Assembly: GCA_028829895.1 (NCBI GenBank)
Contig: CM054180.1
Location: 100,724,635 to 100,788,634, forward strand
Length of the DNA: 64,000 nt
Source of the DNA: Sinotaia quadrata
Lineage: Eukaryota; Mollusca; Gastropoda; Architaenioglossa; Viviparidae
Direction of reading: 5' to 3'
The notes under the pieces are model-generated. The model was not told where the DNA came from, made no database searches, and saw only the letters and a program-made list of their open reading frames with translations. The position numbers and the translations under genes were made by a program. This document shows, piece after piece, positions 1 through 10,320 of the stretch; within the stretch, counting starts at the first letter, position 1, and every line of letters begins with the position of its first letter.

Positions 1-273
1 CGACAGCCAGAAGAGCTGATTTTGAAGGTCGTTTAATATTCACACAACTCATATATTCAGTCTTCAGTTCCCGTGATCTGAACATTAAACGTAATTGCCG
101 AGTGTTTTGATACTGACTTTCCATCATTATGAAACAAAAAAACAACCAATATCTATGTGCAAACATCTTGATACTTGAAAAGCAAAATCTATGTCTACAT
201 AGTTTTCCAGGTCTATCTGCGTATATCCTTGACCTTCGACATGGGAATTTTTTGTTCTTGCTTTTTTTAAATA

Positions 274-541
274 GCCAGTTATATGTTGTATATGTTGTAT
301 TGTCGCGTTCAAAATACTCATCAAAAAGACGGCGGTCAAGGCTATTTGCTTGAAGTTTTACTCGCTACGTGATTTATAATCAAACACGGAGTTGTTTTTT
401 TTTATTTTGCAACATGGCCAGCTTTATGTTGCATTGTCGTGCAACAGAGACAACATAAAATGTTCTCATCAAAGAAATCGTCGGTCAAGGTCATTAGCTA
501 AATGATCAAATTTTCACTTGCAATGTAGCTTATAATCAAAC
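274..541. repeat. Diverged two-copy direct duplication, about 110-125 bases per copy
   Basis: Copy one at 274-385 and copy two at 417-541 share several blocks in the same order: a GCCAG..TATGTTG block, then CTCATCAAA, then CGGTCAAGG, then TTATAATCAAAC. Small insertions and substitutions separate the copies, so this is an old duplication. Confidence 0.6.
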
Positions 542-779
542 TTTCTAATAAACAAATTCATTTATGCTCCTAGCAAATGCATTCATATAATTTTCCCAAA
601 ACTCTAGTCTAAAATCTTTTTCATTCCTCTATTGATAAGCGACCCCTTGCAGTTTACAGTAATTACCAATACGGAACCAAAAAACTGGAGGTCGTGTATT
701 GTTTCAGTCACTCAAACGTCTCAATGAATTCCTCCCCCATTCCCTCCCGAAACAAGACATCCAATAGCTGACGTCTTCA

Positions 780-960
780 AGGAGCGAGCGGTCCTCGCGG
801 TTTCAGACTGAAAGGTAGGGGATTCACCCCACCTTCATGTCAATCTCAATCCTACGCGAAGTGACGTGTGCACAACACGGCGTCACGTGGCGCGCTAACG
901 CTGCTCGACGTCGCGTAAACGGTCGCTCCCAGACACGCAGGAAGACGGCAAATGTTTACA
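780..960. promoter_or_regulatory. Short CpG-rich block with E-box, possible regulatory DNA
   Basis: CpG is locally much denser than in the flanks. CGTCACGTGG near 880 contains the E-box CACGTG, and GACGTC occurs at about 762 and 906. No TATA box or initiator could be fixed and no exon follows clearly, because the block runs into a CA microsatellite. It may be a weak regulatory element or just compositional variation. Confidence 0.2.
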
Positions 961-985
961 TAAACACGTATACTAATGCTGTTAC

Positions 986-986
986 T

Positions 987-1018
<32 letters not shown>

Positions 1019-1023
1019 ACATA

Positions 1024-1057
<34 letters not shown>

Positions 1058-1058
1058 T
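986..1058. repeat. (CA)n microsatellite, interrupted
   Basis: Alternating AC/CA run with a few ATAC interruptions. Open frames over it (Thr-His one way, Val-Cys the other) are artefacts of the dinucleotide. Confidence 0.95.
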
Positions 1059-2093
1059 GCACATTTTATACATGCACGTACTCACATACATATGCACAAA
1101 ACTCAATCAGACAAATGTATATTTCAAGTTTCTGTGAAAAGGGATTTTACAGGAGCATCATAAACTCACTTTAAAAAAAAAACTCGAATGGAAGCAGGAA
1201 ACAAGAGCCAATGAAGACAGAGAACAGAAAGAAAGAGAGTGAGTGAGAGACAGAGAGAAATTGAAAAACAAATGCAAAAGAAACTAAACAGCATTTCCTA
1301 ATCTCGTTTATCACAAATATCAATTTGACGTTTCGAAAGTCATTTTCAAGCCTTGTGGTCACAAATCAACTCTAGCACTTGCCCAACCTGGCCCTTACAA
1401 ACCTTCGGACATCAACTTACGATGTTGTAAGGACTTGTCTGGCGCAGACCAGGTAGAGCAGAAAACATTTCCTGCTTTATTTTAAACAAGACTTCCTCAA
1501 GAAAAGATCACTCTCAGCTGAAAATGCGTTTTGCAGTGCGCGCTAATAGCTATGGAAGAAGTCGGGCTTTGTTGTTCCACGGACAGGCGCATACCTATTT
1601 TAGCTTTTCCCAGACCAAGCCGCTCTGTCCCGCAGCCAAGATACTTGATATAAATACTTGTTCGGGTGTTTACACGATACAGACTCCTTATTGATCTTTG
1701 ACGATACTAAAAGAGGGATTTCAGAAAGACGACGGAGGGTTTGTTTATTTTATTCCAGTTCTGGCAGGTTGGCGAAGAGTGCGGTCATTGTTCTACCATT
1801 TGGGAGACTAGAGCTGCCTGCCTTTCTTGTGTTTAAATGCATTTCATTTCATTTCTGAATGCGGTTTATAAGTATTGCTTTCAAACTGTTTCTTCCCTTT
1901 TTCCTTCCTCGCCCGCACCCACCATTTTTATTTTTCTTTCTTAACGATGTATTTTTCCTTTGTGATTGCTTTTCATATTTACAGATCAACCTCTGTCCTT
2001 TCGACTGCCATCTTTATACCACTCACTGAAAATTGTGGATTTCAAAAAGTAATGTGATTTCTTGTGTTCATTGTTCCATCCACACCTGTTTAC

Positions 2094-2095
<2 letters not shown>
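1059..2095. other. Non-coding sequence; small hairpin only
   Basis: No gene is supported. An imperfect hairpin lies at 1393-1432 (CCTTACAA pairing with TTGTAAGG). A purine-rich patch lies around 1170-1270. The remainder is unremarkable single-copy sequence. Confidence 0.55.

Positions 2096-2155
<60 letters not shown>
2096..2155. repeat. (GT)n microsatellite
   Basis: Uninterrupted GT run of about 60 bases. Confidence 0.97.
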
Positions 2156-2156
<1 letters not shown>

Positions 2157-2175
2157 CTGAAGAAGAGAGAGATAA

Positions 2176-2324
2176 AGTGTGTAGTGTAGTGTGTCTGTGT
2201 AGTGTAGTGTGTGTCTGTGTAGTGTGATGTAGTATAGTGTAGTGTAGTGTGTCAGTGTAGTGTTGTGTAGTGTTGTGTGTGTCTGCGTAGTGTGGTGTAG
2301 TGTAGTGTGTAGTGTAGTGTGATG
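2176..2324. repeat. Degenerate GTGTA-rich simple repeat
   Basis: Irregular mix of GTGTA, GTGTC and GTGTT words that continues the preceding GT tract, apparently a decayed simple-sequence array. Confidence 0.85.
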
Positions 2325-2449
2325 CACAATAGAGTAGAAATGTGACAGAAAAGAATAGAGAAATGAACTATATATATATTAGCGTGTTTGCTTTTAGTGT
2401 GTGTGTGATTTTTCTTTATAAAATGAGTTTGGTTTCTGTGTGTATATAT

Positions 2450-2740
2450 ATATGTGTTTGTCTTATGTGTAATCTGTATGTATATGTGTTTGTCTTATGT
2501 ATGCTGCGTGTGTATACATGTGCTTGTCTTATGTGTTTTGTGTATGTGTATATGTGTTTGTCTTATGTGTTTTGTGCATATGCGCGTTTTCTTTATCTGT
2601 GCATGCATGATTGTTTGCTGGTGTTTGCTCGTGTGTATGTACGTGTGTGTTTGTTGTGTGTATATATGTATGTGTGTCGTGCATATCTGTCTTTTGTATG
2701 TGTATGCGTGTGTTTATTTGTCATGTGAGTACTTCGTGTT
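2450..2740. repeat. TG-rich array with a 32-34-base period
   Basis: The phrase TGTGTTTGTCTTATGT returns at about 2453, 2485, 2519 (with one change) and 2553, followed by more degenerate TGTRTR sequence. Cys/Val/Tyr-rich open frames here come from the repeat. Confidence 0.75.
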
Positions 2741-2765
2741 TGCATTGTTTCAACTTCATTAAAGG

Positions 2766-3030
2766 CAGTTAAGGACAAACTACTGACAAAGATCTAGATA
2801 GCGTAACTGGTAACAGTCAGTTAAGGACAAACTACTGATAAAGATCTAGATAGCGTAACTGGTAACAGTCAGTTAAGGACAAACTAGCGGACAAAGATAT
2901 AGATAGACAAACTGACTTAGTTTGTCAGTTAAGGACAAACTAGCGGACAAAGATCTAGATAGCGTAACTGGTAACAGTCAGTTAAGGACAAACTAGCGGA
3001 CAAAGATCTAGATAGCGTAACTGGTAAACA
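2766..3030. repeat. 52-base minisatellite, 5 copies
   Basis: Units start with CAGTTAAGGACAAACTA at 2766, 2818, 2870, 2926 and 2979. Spacings are 52, 52, 56 and 53. The first two copies read ACTACTGA and later ones ACTAGCGGA. The third copy has a 3' segment unlike the others (AGACAAACTGACTTAG). Confidence 0.95.
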
Positions 3031-3354
3031 GGAAGGTTGGGTTTTCTTAAAACTTTCTGAAAGGAATGAAACGCCATTTTTAATCTCAACTGCTTCACTC
3101 AAAGGGAGATAGGTGGTGGTGGTGTTTGAGGAATAGTAAGCCTTAATTACAACAAATGTAAAAAGAAATAATAGTAATATATTTTGAAGATAAGTATATT
3201 TTATCAGGTCCTACTACTGATGGTGATTATAATGAGAAAGAATGATGGTCATAATGGTGATAAATGATTACAAAAAATCACCGAGGACCAGAAACTACCT
3301 TATTTATGCAGATAATCACATTAAGACCTCGCTCGCTCTCCCTCTCTCTCTTAC
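3031..3354. other. AT-rich non-coding sequence
   Basis: Apart from a short GGTGGTGGTG patch near 3112 nothing distinctive is seen. Confidence 0.5.
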
Positions 3355-3359
3355 TCACA

Positions 3360-3397
<38 letters not shown>

Positions 3398-3485
3398 CAC
3401 ACACACACACACACACACACTCACACACACACACACACTCACACACACACACACACACTCACTCACACACTCACACACACACACA
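3355..3485. repeat. (CA)n microsatellite with CTCACA interruptions
   Basis: About 130 bases of CA dinucleotides punctuated by TCAC at irregular intervals. His/Thr frames across it are not genes. Confidence 0.95.
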
Positions 3486-4769
3486 AGTGTACGAGCATAG
3501 TACACTTACTGAATATTTTGCATTACAAAAATCTCGTGAAGTCTAACGCTCTTGCACCATGGGTCACAGGTCTGGGACGTTTTGGGGGCCTATTTTATAT
3601 CTCCCTATGAAGGGCCACGCATTTCCTATTTGCGTGTTTATGATCGAATCGGTAGTCGGTAGGTAGAAGAAGCGCTCACTAGCGTACAGAAGCCGGTTCG
3701 GTGTATTCTTTCTTATAGTTCTATCCAGGCCATCGTCCTGTCACGGATGCCAGTCTGCGTGCTGTAAATACTGGCACTTACAGGATTGCTTTACTCGGCA
3801 CTGTTCGGCAGACTTTGGATGTCTGTCATGTTGCTAAAATGTGGCCTTATGTTGGTATTTAAACTCAAGTGTTTTGAGCTTTACGGTTCTACTGAAGCGA
3901 ATACAGTGGGTGAGTGGATGTTTAGATAAGATGGATGTATGATGGATAGATAGATCGATCAAGAGATTTATTTTGCTTTGCTTTTCGTGAGAAAGACACT
4001 GAAAGACAGAAACAGACTGAGAGTAAAAGAAAGGGACATAAAACTGGAAAGAATGGGATATAAAGAATAATCATATAAAATGCCTCCTCCACCCACTCCC
4101 TCCCGTTTCTTGTTTAGCTTTGATTTTTTTAATATTTTTTTGAGCGAGGCCCCAACTAGTCTTATTACGCCAATGAATTCGCGATCCACACAGCGGGAAA
4201 AAAAAGAATGTCTTTTGACCGCTCATGTATATATATATACTCGTACACAGAAAGACTTGTCCGGGGACGCTATGCTTGGAACTATATCAGCTAGATCGGA
4301 GTTACGTGCCCTTCAAATTTCTGATGAGTTCACGACAGTGCGGCATGCATTATGATCGTTGTACCATGACAAAGGCGACCCCTTATGTTGGGAAATACAA
4401 TGCATGTAGGAATGGGGGTGGTGGTGGTGGTGGGGTGATCAGGCAAGACTGCACAATGTCTCTTGAGAAATGGTGGGAAATAAGCAATATAACATGAATA
4501 ATTAAGGGGAATTAAAAAAAAAATCTCCAGTCTCCAGACTGTTAACAAACTCTTTGATGAACGTTCCATCCGGTTCTGTTTGTCATTAATCTGCTTCGGT
4601 TATTTATTTTTCCCATCTAAACATGAAGCAGAATCTACTTGTCGTCATTAAATTATGGATAACATAACAGTTGTAAAAGGAAGACAAAGAGAAGAAAAGG
4701 GGAGATCACAAGAATGAAAGTGCGAAATGTTAATGGAGTCGGCAATCCACCGAGTAAGAAAATAGTTAA
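3486..4769. other. Non-coding sequence without a supported gene
   Basis: Single-copy sequence. A short GATA patch lies at about 3940-3960 and a GGTGGTGG patch at about 4416-4434. Frames near 4080-4500 are short, overlap on both strands and have no recognisable domain. Confidence 0.5.
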
Positions 4770-5480
4770 TTGTCAGAAATTGGGCCTACATGCCAGAGAC
4801 AAGCCTGCTTGCCAGTTGCTAAACCTACTTGGCAGAGAAATGCCTAGTTGCCCAAGCTTTAAGCCTTTTTGCCATAGAACAGGCCTATTTGTCATAGATT
4901 AAGCCTTTATGTCAAACACTAAGCCTACTTGCCAGTGACTAAGCCCATTTGCCAACGAATTTGTTCACTTGCCAAAGAATAGGCCTACTTGCCAGAAATT
5001 TAACCTACATGCCAAACATTAAACCGACATATCAGAGACTAGGCCTACTTGCCAGAGATTAAACTTATGTCGAAGACTATATACCTTATGCCAGAGACTA
5101 AGCCTAAATGCAAAAGACTATAATTTATGTCCTAGTCTACTTACCAGACACTATGCCCATAGGCCAAAGACTAAGTCTATTTGTCCAAGACTTTGCCTTT
5201 TGTCAGAGATTACTTATCAGAAACGGAGCTTACCTTTTATTGCCTGCGACAAAATCTATTACGTCTTCTTGTCAGAGACGAAATCTACTAAGTCTTATTT
5301 TCAGAGACAACATTTACTACGTCTTCTTGTCGGAGACAACATCTATTACGTCTTCTTGTCAAAGGGAGAGACAAAATCTACTACGTCATTTTGTCAGAGA
5401 CAAAGCTTATTAAGCCTACAATCTAAAGATTGATCCAATTTGCCTGAGAATTAAACTACTTAGCCTATTAGGCCAACCTG
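4770..5480. repeat. Old degenerate minisatellite, ~20-21 bases, with a ~29-base sub-array
   Basis: The phrase TTGCCAGAGACTAAGCCTAC recurs in eroded form about every 20-21 bases from 4770 to about 5220. From about 5230 to 5410 it becomes a longer related unit built on TTGTCAGAGACAAAATCTAC plus TACGTCTTC. The array then returns to the AAGCCTAC form. The shared CAGAGAC core shows both forms have one origin. Confidence 0.85.
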
Positions 5481-5996
5481 AAGACTAAGCCTCATCATTG
5501 ACAGTTAGACCTAGAAAATGAAACAGAAGATATTGTTTGCAGTTGATTGACTTCCAACTGAAATAAAAAGACATCAGCCACCAAATATGAACCAAGTACA
5601 CCATTTTGTTTTCTAGCCGTACAGAAAAGTACAGTAGACGGCTACTCACCTTGAAACACTTCGTGCAGTTGTTCCCGACTATGGTAAAAAAAAAAATGTA
5701 TTAAAAGATATTTCACAGATAACTGTGATAAAACCTAAGTGCTACAAGCCGCTCCTTTCCTTTCCTTTTCTGTCGTTGATGTTGTAAGGGACTGCTTCGG
5801 CAAGGCCGGAAAAAAACGCAAAACTGTCTACGTGCCTCTGCAAGGGAAGGAAACCCATACGAGGGCAAAAATACATGGAGTCAGATATCGGTTAGAAAAC
5901 TAACCTTGGAACATAACTCAGAAAGCTGATTTTTTTTTTAAATTATTTTAATTTACGAGGTAAATCACACTGTCTCTTGTTATGCAAAGGCCTGCT
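5481..5996. other. Non-coding sequence
   Basis: Single-copy AT-rich sequence with short poly-A/T runs at about 5685 and 5931. No gene is supported. Confidence 0.5.
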
Positions 5997-6427
5997 CGTT
6001 CGCTTTATATCTGGCTCTTCTTTATGGCTTACGTCATATCGTTCACTTTATATCTGGCTCTGCTACTTACGTCATATCGTTCTCTTTATATCTGGCTCTT
6101 CTGCTTACGTCATATCGTTCACTTTATATCTGGCTCTTCTGCTTACGTCATATCGTTCACTTTATATCTGGCTCTTCTGGTTACGTAATATCGTTCTCTT
6201 TATAGCTGGCTCTTCTGCTTACGTCATATCATTCTCTTTATATCTGGCTCTTCTGGTTACGTCATATCGTTCTCTTTATATTTGGCTCTTCTGCTTACGT
6301 CATATCGTTCTCTTTATAGCTGGCTCTTCTGCTTACGTCATATCATTCTCTTTATATCTGGCTCTTCTGGTTACGCCATATCGTTCTCTTTATATTTGGC
6401 TCTTCTGCTTACGTCATATCGTTCTCT
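5997..6427. repeat. 38-base minisatellite, about 11 copies
   Basis: The unit contains CGTTCTCTTTATATCTGGCT then CTTCTGCTTACGTCATAT. The period is 38 bases, so every open frame through it cycles through three phases (LYIWLF, SLYLALL and so on) and is an artefact. Nine units keep TTACGTCA; two carry TACGTAAT or TACGCCAT. TATATC/TATAGC and CTTCTGC/CTTCTGG variants alternate, hinting at multi-unit duplication blocks. Confidence 0.97.
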
Positions 6428-6591
6428 GATTTCGCGCTCTGGTCTCAAGTCAAAATCGTATGTCGTACATTTATAAGTGTAATGCTATGTAAGGATGACG
6501 AGTAATAAAAAGCGAGCGCGGGAAAAAATGTTTTCTTACAACAATAATCTATTTTTAAAATATTCCTCTCACCCACTTTGTCCCACGCATA

Positions 6592-6597
6592 CACACC

Positions 6598-6655
<58 letters not shown>

Positions 6656-6666
6656 CACGCGCGCGC
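6592..6666. repeat. (CA)n microsatellite ending in ATATATACACGCGCGCG
   Basis: About 50 bases of pure CA, then alternating purine-pyrimidine TA and CG steps. Confidence 0.95.
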
Positions 6667-7803
6667 CTTATTGCATAAGTGGACATACGATTACGGCATT
6701 TTACCTGACTGATGGACGTTTTATCGCAGTTTGTTTGTCAATTCGACGCAAATTACCATTCCGATTGACACATCTTCAATAAATATCCAAATTCTTATAG
6801 ACAAAGGCGTCGATACCAAGACATACATTTTTGTTCTTATTTCACCAAACAGCTCGAAAACACCAGCACACGCACACACACGGTTCACACATATCTACAC
6901 ACGCATGTACTATCTCATTTTGCGTGTGTGTATGCGCGTGTGGTGTTGTGTGTATGTAATAGAATCAAAGATAAAGCCAAGCATTCCAACAGACAGACAG
7001 ACAAGCAGACAGACAGAGAGAAAGAGAAGTAATTGGAAAAAACTCAAAATAAAAATAAACATAGGAGGGTTACGTGTCGTGGTGGGATGGTGGGGGTACT
7101 CTTGACTTCAATTTTTTTTATTAAAAAATGTAGTGAGAGAAGGGGGAACACTCAGAAATAGTGACATATAAGTTGGACAAAGTGCAAAGTTATGTGATCG
7201 TTAATAATCTGGAGAGACATTAATTTCTTCCTCCAAGCTAATCCCCTCATTGCAACTGTCGATATGGATTTTAGTGCTGGAAGAAGTCATGGCAAAGGGA
7301 GCAAAAATTGATTATTTTCGAACTCTATAAAAAAAAAAGTAAACCCATCATTTGATTCACCTCTTTAGTCTCCAACTGAAAAGTTGTCAATCTTATAAAA
7401 GTGAAATAGTCTTTCCAGAAATTGGTAATTATGTTATGTTCTACAGTTGTCTGAATAAACGGGTATGTGAATTTATGAGTCTGTGTTTCTATAGCGTGTT
7501 TGCATATTTATGTTTGTGTTTGTCTGTGTGTGAGAGACAGATTGAATTTCGCCACGGATTAGAACTCCTACTCTTCTTTTCTCCGATTTTTCTTGAGCCC
7601 CTTTTCTTTATTTTTTTTTTATTAATTTCCTTTCTTTAAATTATTTTCTGCATTAAGGCATGCAGGTTGTCAAACAATTTTTCACAATCGCATAAACAAG
7701 AACAAAGACAAAATCTGTTTAATACTCCTATTTCTAGAATAAATGAAACCAACTTGCTTTCTTTTTTATTAATATTAAATTTTCCATTTGAGGAATCTTA
7801 AGT
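6667..7803. other. Non-coding sequence
   Basis: No supported gene. Contains a short CAGACAGACAGA patch at about 6990-7015 and poly-T runs near 7105 and 7610. A TTG-started frame at 6731-7105 runs through CA/CG-rich simple sequence and was not accepted. Confidence 0.5.
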
Positions 7804-7890
7804 GCCAGTTTTTGCCTAGTTAAATTAATATATTTCTCTTAGACGCCAGTTTTTGCCTAGTTAAATTAATATATTTCTCTTAGACGCCAG
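7804..7890. repeat. 41-base tandem duplication, 2 copies plus start of a third
   Basis: GCCAGTTTTTGCCTAGTTAA starts at 7804 and 7845 and the two copies are identical over the unit. A third GCCAG begins at 7886 and then diverges. Confidence 0.95.
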
Positions 7891-7918
7891 ATTTATATCA
7901 GCTAATTGGATAGTCGAT

Positions 7919-7985
7919 AGCGCACGCGCGCACGCGCGCGTGTGTGTGTGTGTGTGTGTGCGTGCGTGCGTGTGTATGTGTGTGT
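7919..7985. repeat. (CG/CA)n to (TG)n alternating tract
   Basis: Runs as GCACGCGCGCACGCGCGCG, then (TG)n, then CGTGCGTGCG. It is an unbroken alternating purine-pyrimidine tract of about 60 bases. Confidence 0.93.
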
Positions 7986-8200
7986 TTTTGCAAGTGTGTG
8001 TGAGCATTTGTGTGCCTCTGGCTGCTTATATTATGTTTTAAAGTAATTAAGCAAATCGGTGTTAGTCCATCAACTTCATTAAACTGCGAATTAGAAACAA
8101 ACAATAATTATCGAGAAAATATTCAAACTTATTGTATGCATGGATCCCTGAATATACCACTATTGGTTTTGATTAGTAGTGTGCATTGTTCTGTAACATA

Positions 8201-8632
8201 GTAATTATAATAGTTGTAGTCCCAACAATGCTTACAGTAATTATAATAGTTGTAGTCCCAACAATGCTTACAGTAATTATAATAGTTGTAGTCCCAACAA
8301 TGCTTACAGTAATTATAATAGTTGTAGTCCCAACAATGCTTACAGTAATTATAATAGTTGTAGTCCCAACAATGCTTACAGTAATTATAATAGTTGTAGT
8401 CCCAACAATGCTTACAGTAATTATAATAGTTGTAGTCCCAACAATGCTTACAGTAATTATAATAGTTGTAGTCCCAACAATGCTTACAGTAATTATAACA
8501 GTAGTAGTCCCAACAATGCTTACAGTAATTATAACAGTAGTAGTCCCAACAATGCTTACAGTAATTATAATAGTTGTAGTCCCAACAATGCTTACAGTAA
8601 TTATAATAGTAGTAGTCCCAACAATGCTTACA
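8201..8632. repeat. 36-base minisatellite, 12 copies, open on both strands
   Basis: Twelve copies of a unit containing GTAATTATAATAGTTGTAG and TCCCAACAATGCTTACA. The period is divisible by three, so frames remain open on both strands: a 12-residue VIIIVVVPTMLT repeat on plus, and on minus a 12-residue repeat containing CKHCWDY. Units 9 and 10 share the variant ATAACAGTAGTAG. The simplest reading is a recent tandem array rather than a gene. Confidence 0.97.
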
Positions 8633-8638
8633 ATAATA

Positions 8639-8800
8639 GTATAATAGTAGTAGCACAGATAGTAGAAATATTAGTAGTTATTTCTGTTGCTATAGTCATA
8701 GCAATGAAGTAATGCCTACACTACTAGTATAATAGTAGTAGCACAGATAGTAGAAATATGAATAGTTATTGCTGTTGCTATAGCCTCATCAGTGAAAGGT
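8639..8800. repeat. 87-base tandem duplication next to the 36-base array
   Basis: GTATAATAGTAGTAGCACAG begins at 8639 and 8726. The copies share AGATAGTAGAAATAT and GTTGCTATAG but have diverged elsewhere. The unit starts with sequence resembling the edge of the 36-base repeat. Confidence 0.85.
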
Positions 8801-8937
8801 AGAAGTTGCAGTAATGGTATTAACAATAGTGTTAGTTGTTAATAACTGTTTATAAACTGTCGGAACGGTTGTTGTCAAATAAGTCAACTTTATTCTCCAT
8901 TCTGCGTGTTGTCTTGGTCTAATGGAGTATATTTGAC

Positions 8938-9175
8938 TTAGAGTGAAGTCTTTCATTTTTGGTCACCAGTGAAGTATTTCATGTTTGGTTAACAGTGAAA
9001 TATTTCAAGAATGGTTATCAGTGCGATTAAGTATTTCACGTTTGGTTAACAGTGCAGTGAAGTGTTTCGTGATTGGTTAACAGTGCAGTGAAGTGTTTCG
9101 TGATTGGTTAACATTGCAGTGAAGTGCTTCGTGATTGGCTAACATTGCAATTATATTCACGTTTCGTTATCAGTT
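8938..9175. repeat. ~31-base minisatellite, about 7 copies, outer copies eroded
   Basis: The best units, CAGTGAAGTGTTTCGTGATT followed by GGTTAACA, are spaced 31 bases apart at about 9061, 9092 and 9123. Upstream copies carry ATTTCATGTTTGG or ATTTCAAGAATGG instead. Confidence 0.9.
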
Positions 9176-9231
9176 CAATTAGCTTTGGTAAAATTCAGTT
9201 ACGTCTGTTTATTTAACAATGGATTCAGTTT

Positions 9232-9293
9232 AAGTCATATTTGGGCTGAGAGGGCAGTTAAATAAGTCATATTGGGCTGAGAGGGCAGTTAAG
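9232..9293. repeat. 32-base tandem duplication, 2 copies
   Basis: AAGTCATATTTGGGCTGAGA begins at 9232 and, with one T fewer, at 9264. Both are followed by GGGCAGTTAA. Confidence 0.9.
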
Positions 9294-9300
9294 TGTCGAG

Positions 9301-9428
9301 TTTACTGAAAGTGTTAGACTTGCCCAGTACTTTTTACTGAAAGTGTTAGACTTGCCCAGTACATTTTACTGAAAGTTTTTGACTTGCCCAGTACTTTTTA
9401 CTGAAAGTTTTAGACTTGCCCAGTATTC
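9301..9428. repeat. 32-base minisatellite, 4 copies
   Basis: TTTACTGAAAGTGTTAGACT with TGCCCAGTAC repeats at exact 32-base steps from 9301. Copies three and four carry GTTTTTGACT and GTTTTAGACT. Confidence 0.95.
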
Positions 9429-9535
9429 AATCAACATAGCATGACACTACTCGACGTAAAGCATTATATTCAAAGGACTGAACAATCCCAGAGGTAATAG
9501 CCAGACAAGCCGTCTAAACCGGTTGAAACTGCGCT

Positions 9536-9910
9536 ATGCTGAGTAACAGCGGGTCCAAAAAAAATGGTTCCATTTCGACCTTGTTGCTTTCTCATTACTA
9601 TGTGAAGCAAAACCGTCCAACTCTGATTTCTCTCAATTTATTTCGCTTATTCCCCCTTTATTTGTCCCTCTTGGCCTCTGAGAACGTAACTCACTCCCAA
9701 TCCGAGCGTGACGTCAGCAATCAATGTCCGATAGAGTTTAAAGAAAAGATAAACGTGTCCATTCTCCATGAAGCATGGCGAGGTAACTCTCTACCGTCAA
9801 GCTGTAAAAGCAAGATGGCTCCTGTGTTCAGCATGAAATTTATTGTGAACGAGTGTGGTGCATTGCAGGAGTCGAGCGTGATCGAATTAATTAATAATAA
9901 TCTGAAGTAA
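9536..9910 (+). CDS. Hypothetical 124-codon frame, non-repetitive; weak coding candidate
   Basis: An ATG-started frame ending in TAA, 124 codons, in complex single-copy sequence between minisatellites. I recognise no family. The predicted protein is basic at its N-terminus, has a Leu/Phe-rich patch at about residues 30-50, and has scattered cysteines (about positions 89, 100 and 117). There is no clear signal peptide or catalytic motif. A TGACGTCA octamer lies inside it (9709-9716). No TATA box or polyadenylation signal was tied to it. Its only support is length and complexity, so it could equally be chance. A spliced transcript or conservation in relatives would be needed to accept it. Confidence 0.18.
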   Translation: MLSNSGSKKNGSISTLLLSHYYVKQNRPTLISLNLFRLFPLYLSLLASENVTHSQSERDVSNQCPIEFKEKINVSILHEAWRGNSLPSSCKSKMAPVFSMKFIVNECGALQESSVIELINNNLK

Positions 9911-10007
9911 GCTCTTTTCTGGTTAGAGATTCTGTAGCAGGAAGCCGAACATATATGATTATATAGTCCTAAATTATAGAATTATACGTATTATTATTGC
10001 GTACGGC

Positions 10008-10320
10008 GCTTGTCTGATACTTGATGCAGGCCTTGTGACGTTCTGTGCTTGTCCTGATACTTGATGCAAGGCCTTGTGACGTTCTGTGCTTGTCCTGATA
10101 CTTGATGCAAGGCCTTGTGACGTTCTGTGTTTGTCCTGATACTTGATGCAAGGCCTTGTGACGTTCTGTGCTTGTCCTGATACTTGATGCAAGGCCTTGA
10201 GGCGTTCTGTGCATGTCCTGGTACTTGATGCAAGGCCTTGAGGCGTTCTGTGCTTGTCCTGATACTTGATGTCAAGTATTGTTGTGTACAGTCCTGCCTT
10301 GGTACCAGATGCAAGGCTAT
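10008..10320. repeat. 41-base minisatellite, about 7 copies
   Basis: The unit reads GCTTGTCCTGATACTTGATG, CAAGGCCTTG, then TGACGTTCTGT. Six good copies give way to a variant with AGGCGTTCTGT and then to eroded sequence near 10270. Minus-strand frames through it are repeat-driven. Confidence 0.96.

Larger units (their letters stand above)
1..985. other. AT-rich non-coding sequence with an old local duplication
   Basis: No convincing coding frame is seen. The short open frames here lack any recognisable domain and are about the length expected by chance. The stretch holds an eroded duplication at 274-541 and a short CpG-richer block near 780-960, both listed separately. Confidence 0.6.

Noticed and set aside
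5977..6429. Long plus-strand frame rich in Leu/Tyr/Trp (LYIWLF repeats)
   Set aside because: Created by a 38-base minisatellite read in three successive phases; all frames look alike.
8129..8656. 175-codon minus frame with twelve CKHCWDY repeats as a real gene
   Set aside because: Fully explained by a 36-base tandem array. It starts without an ATG and has no flanking gene signals. Kept only as a finding.
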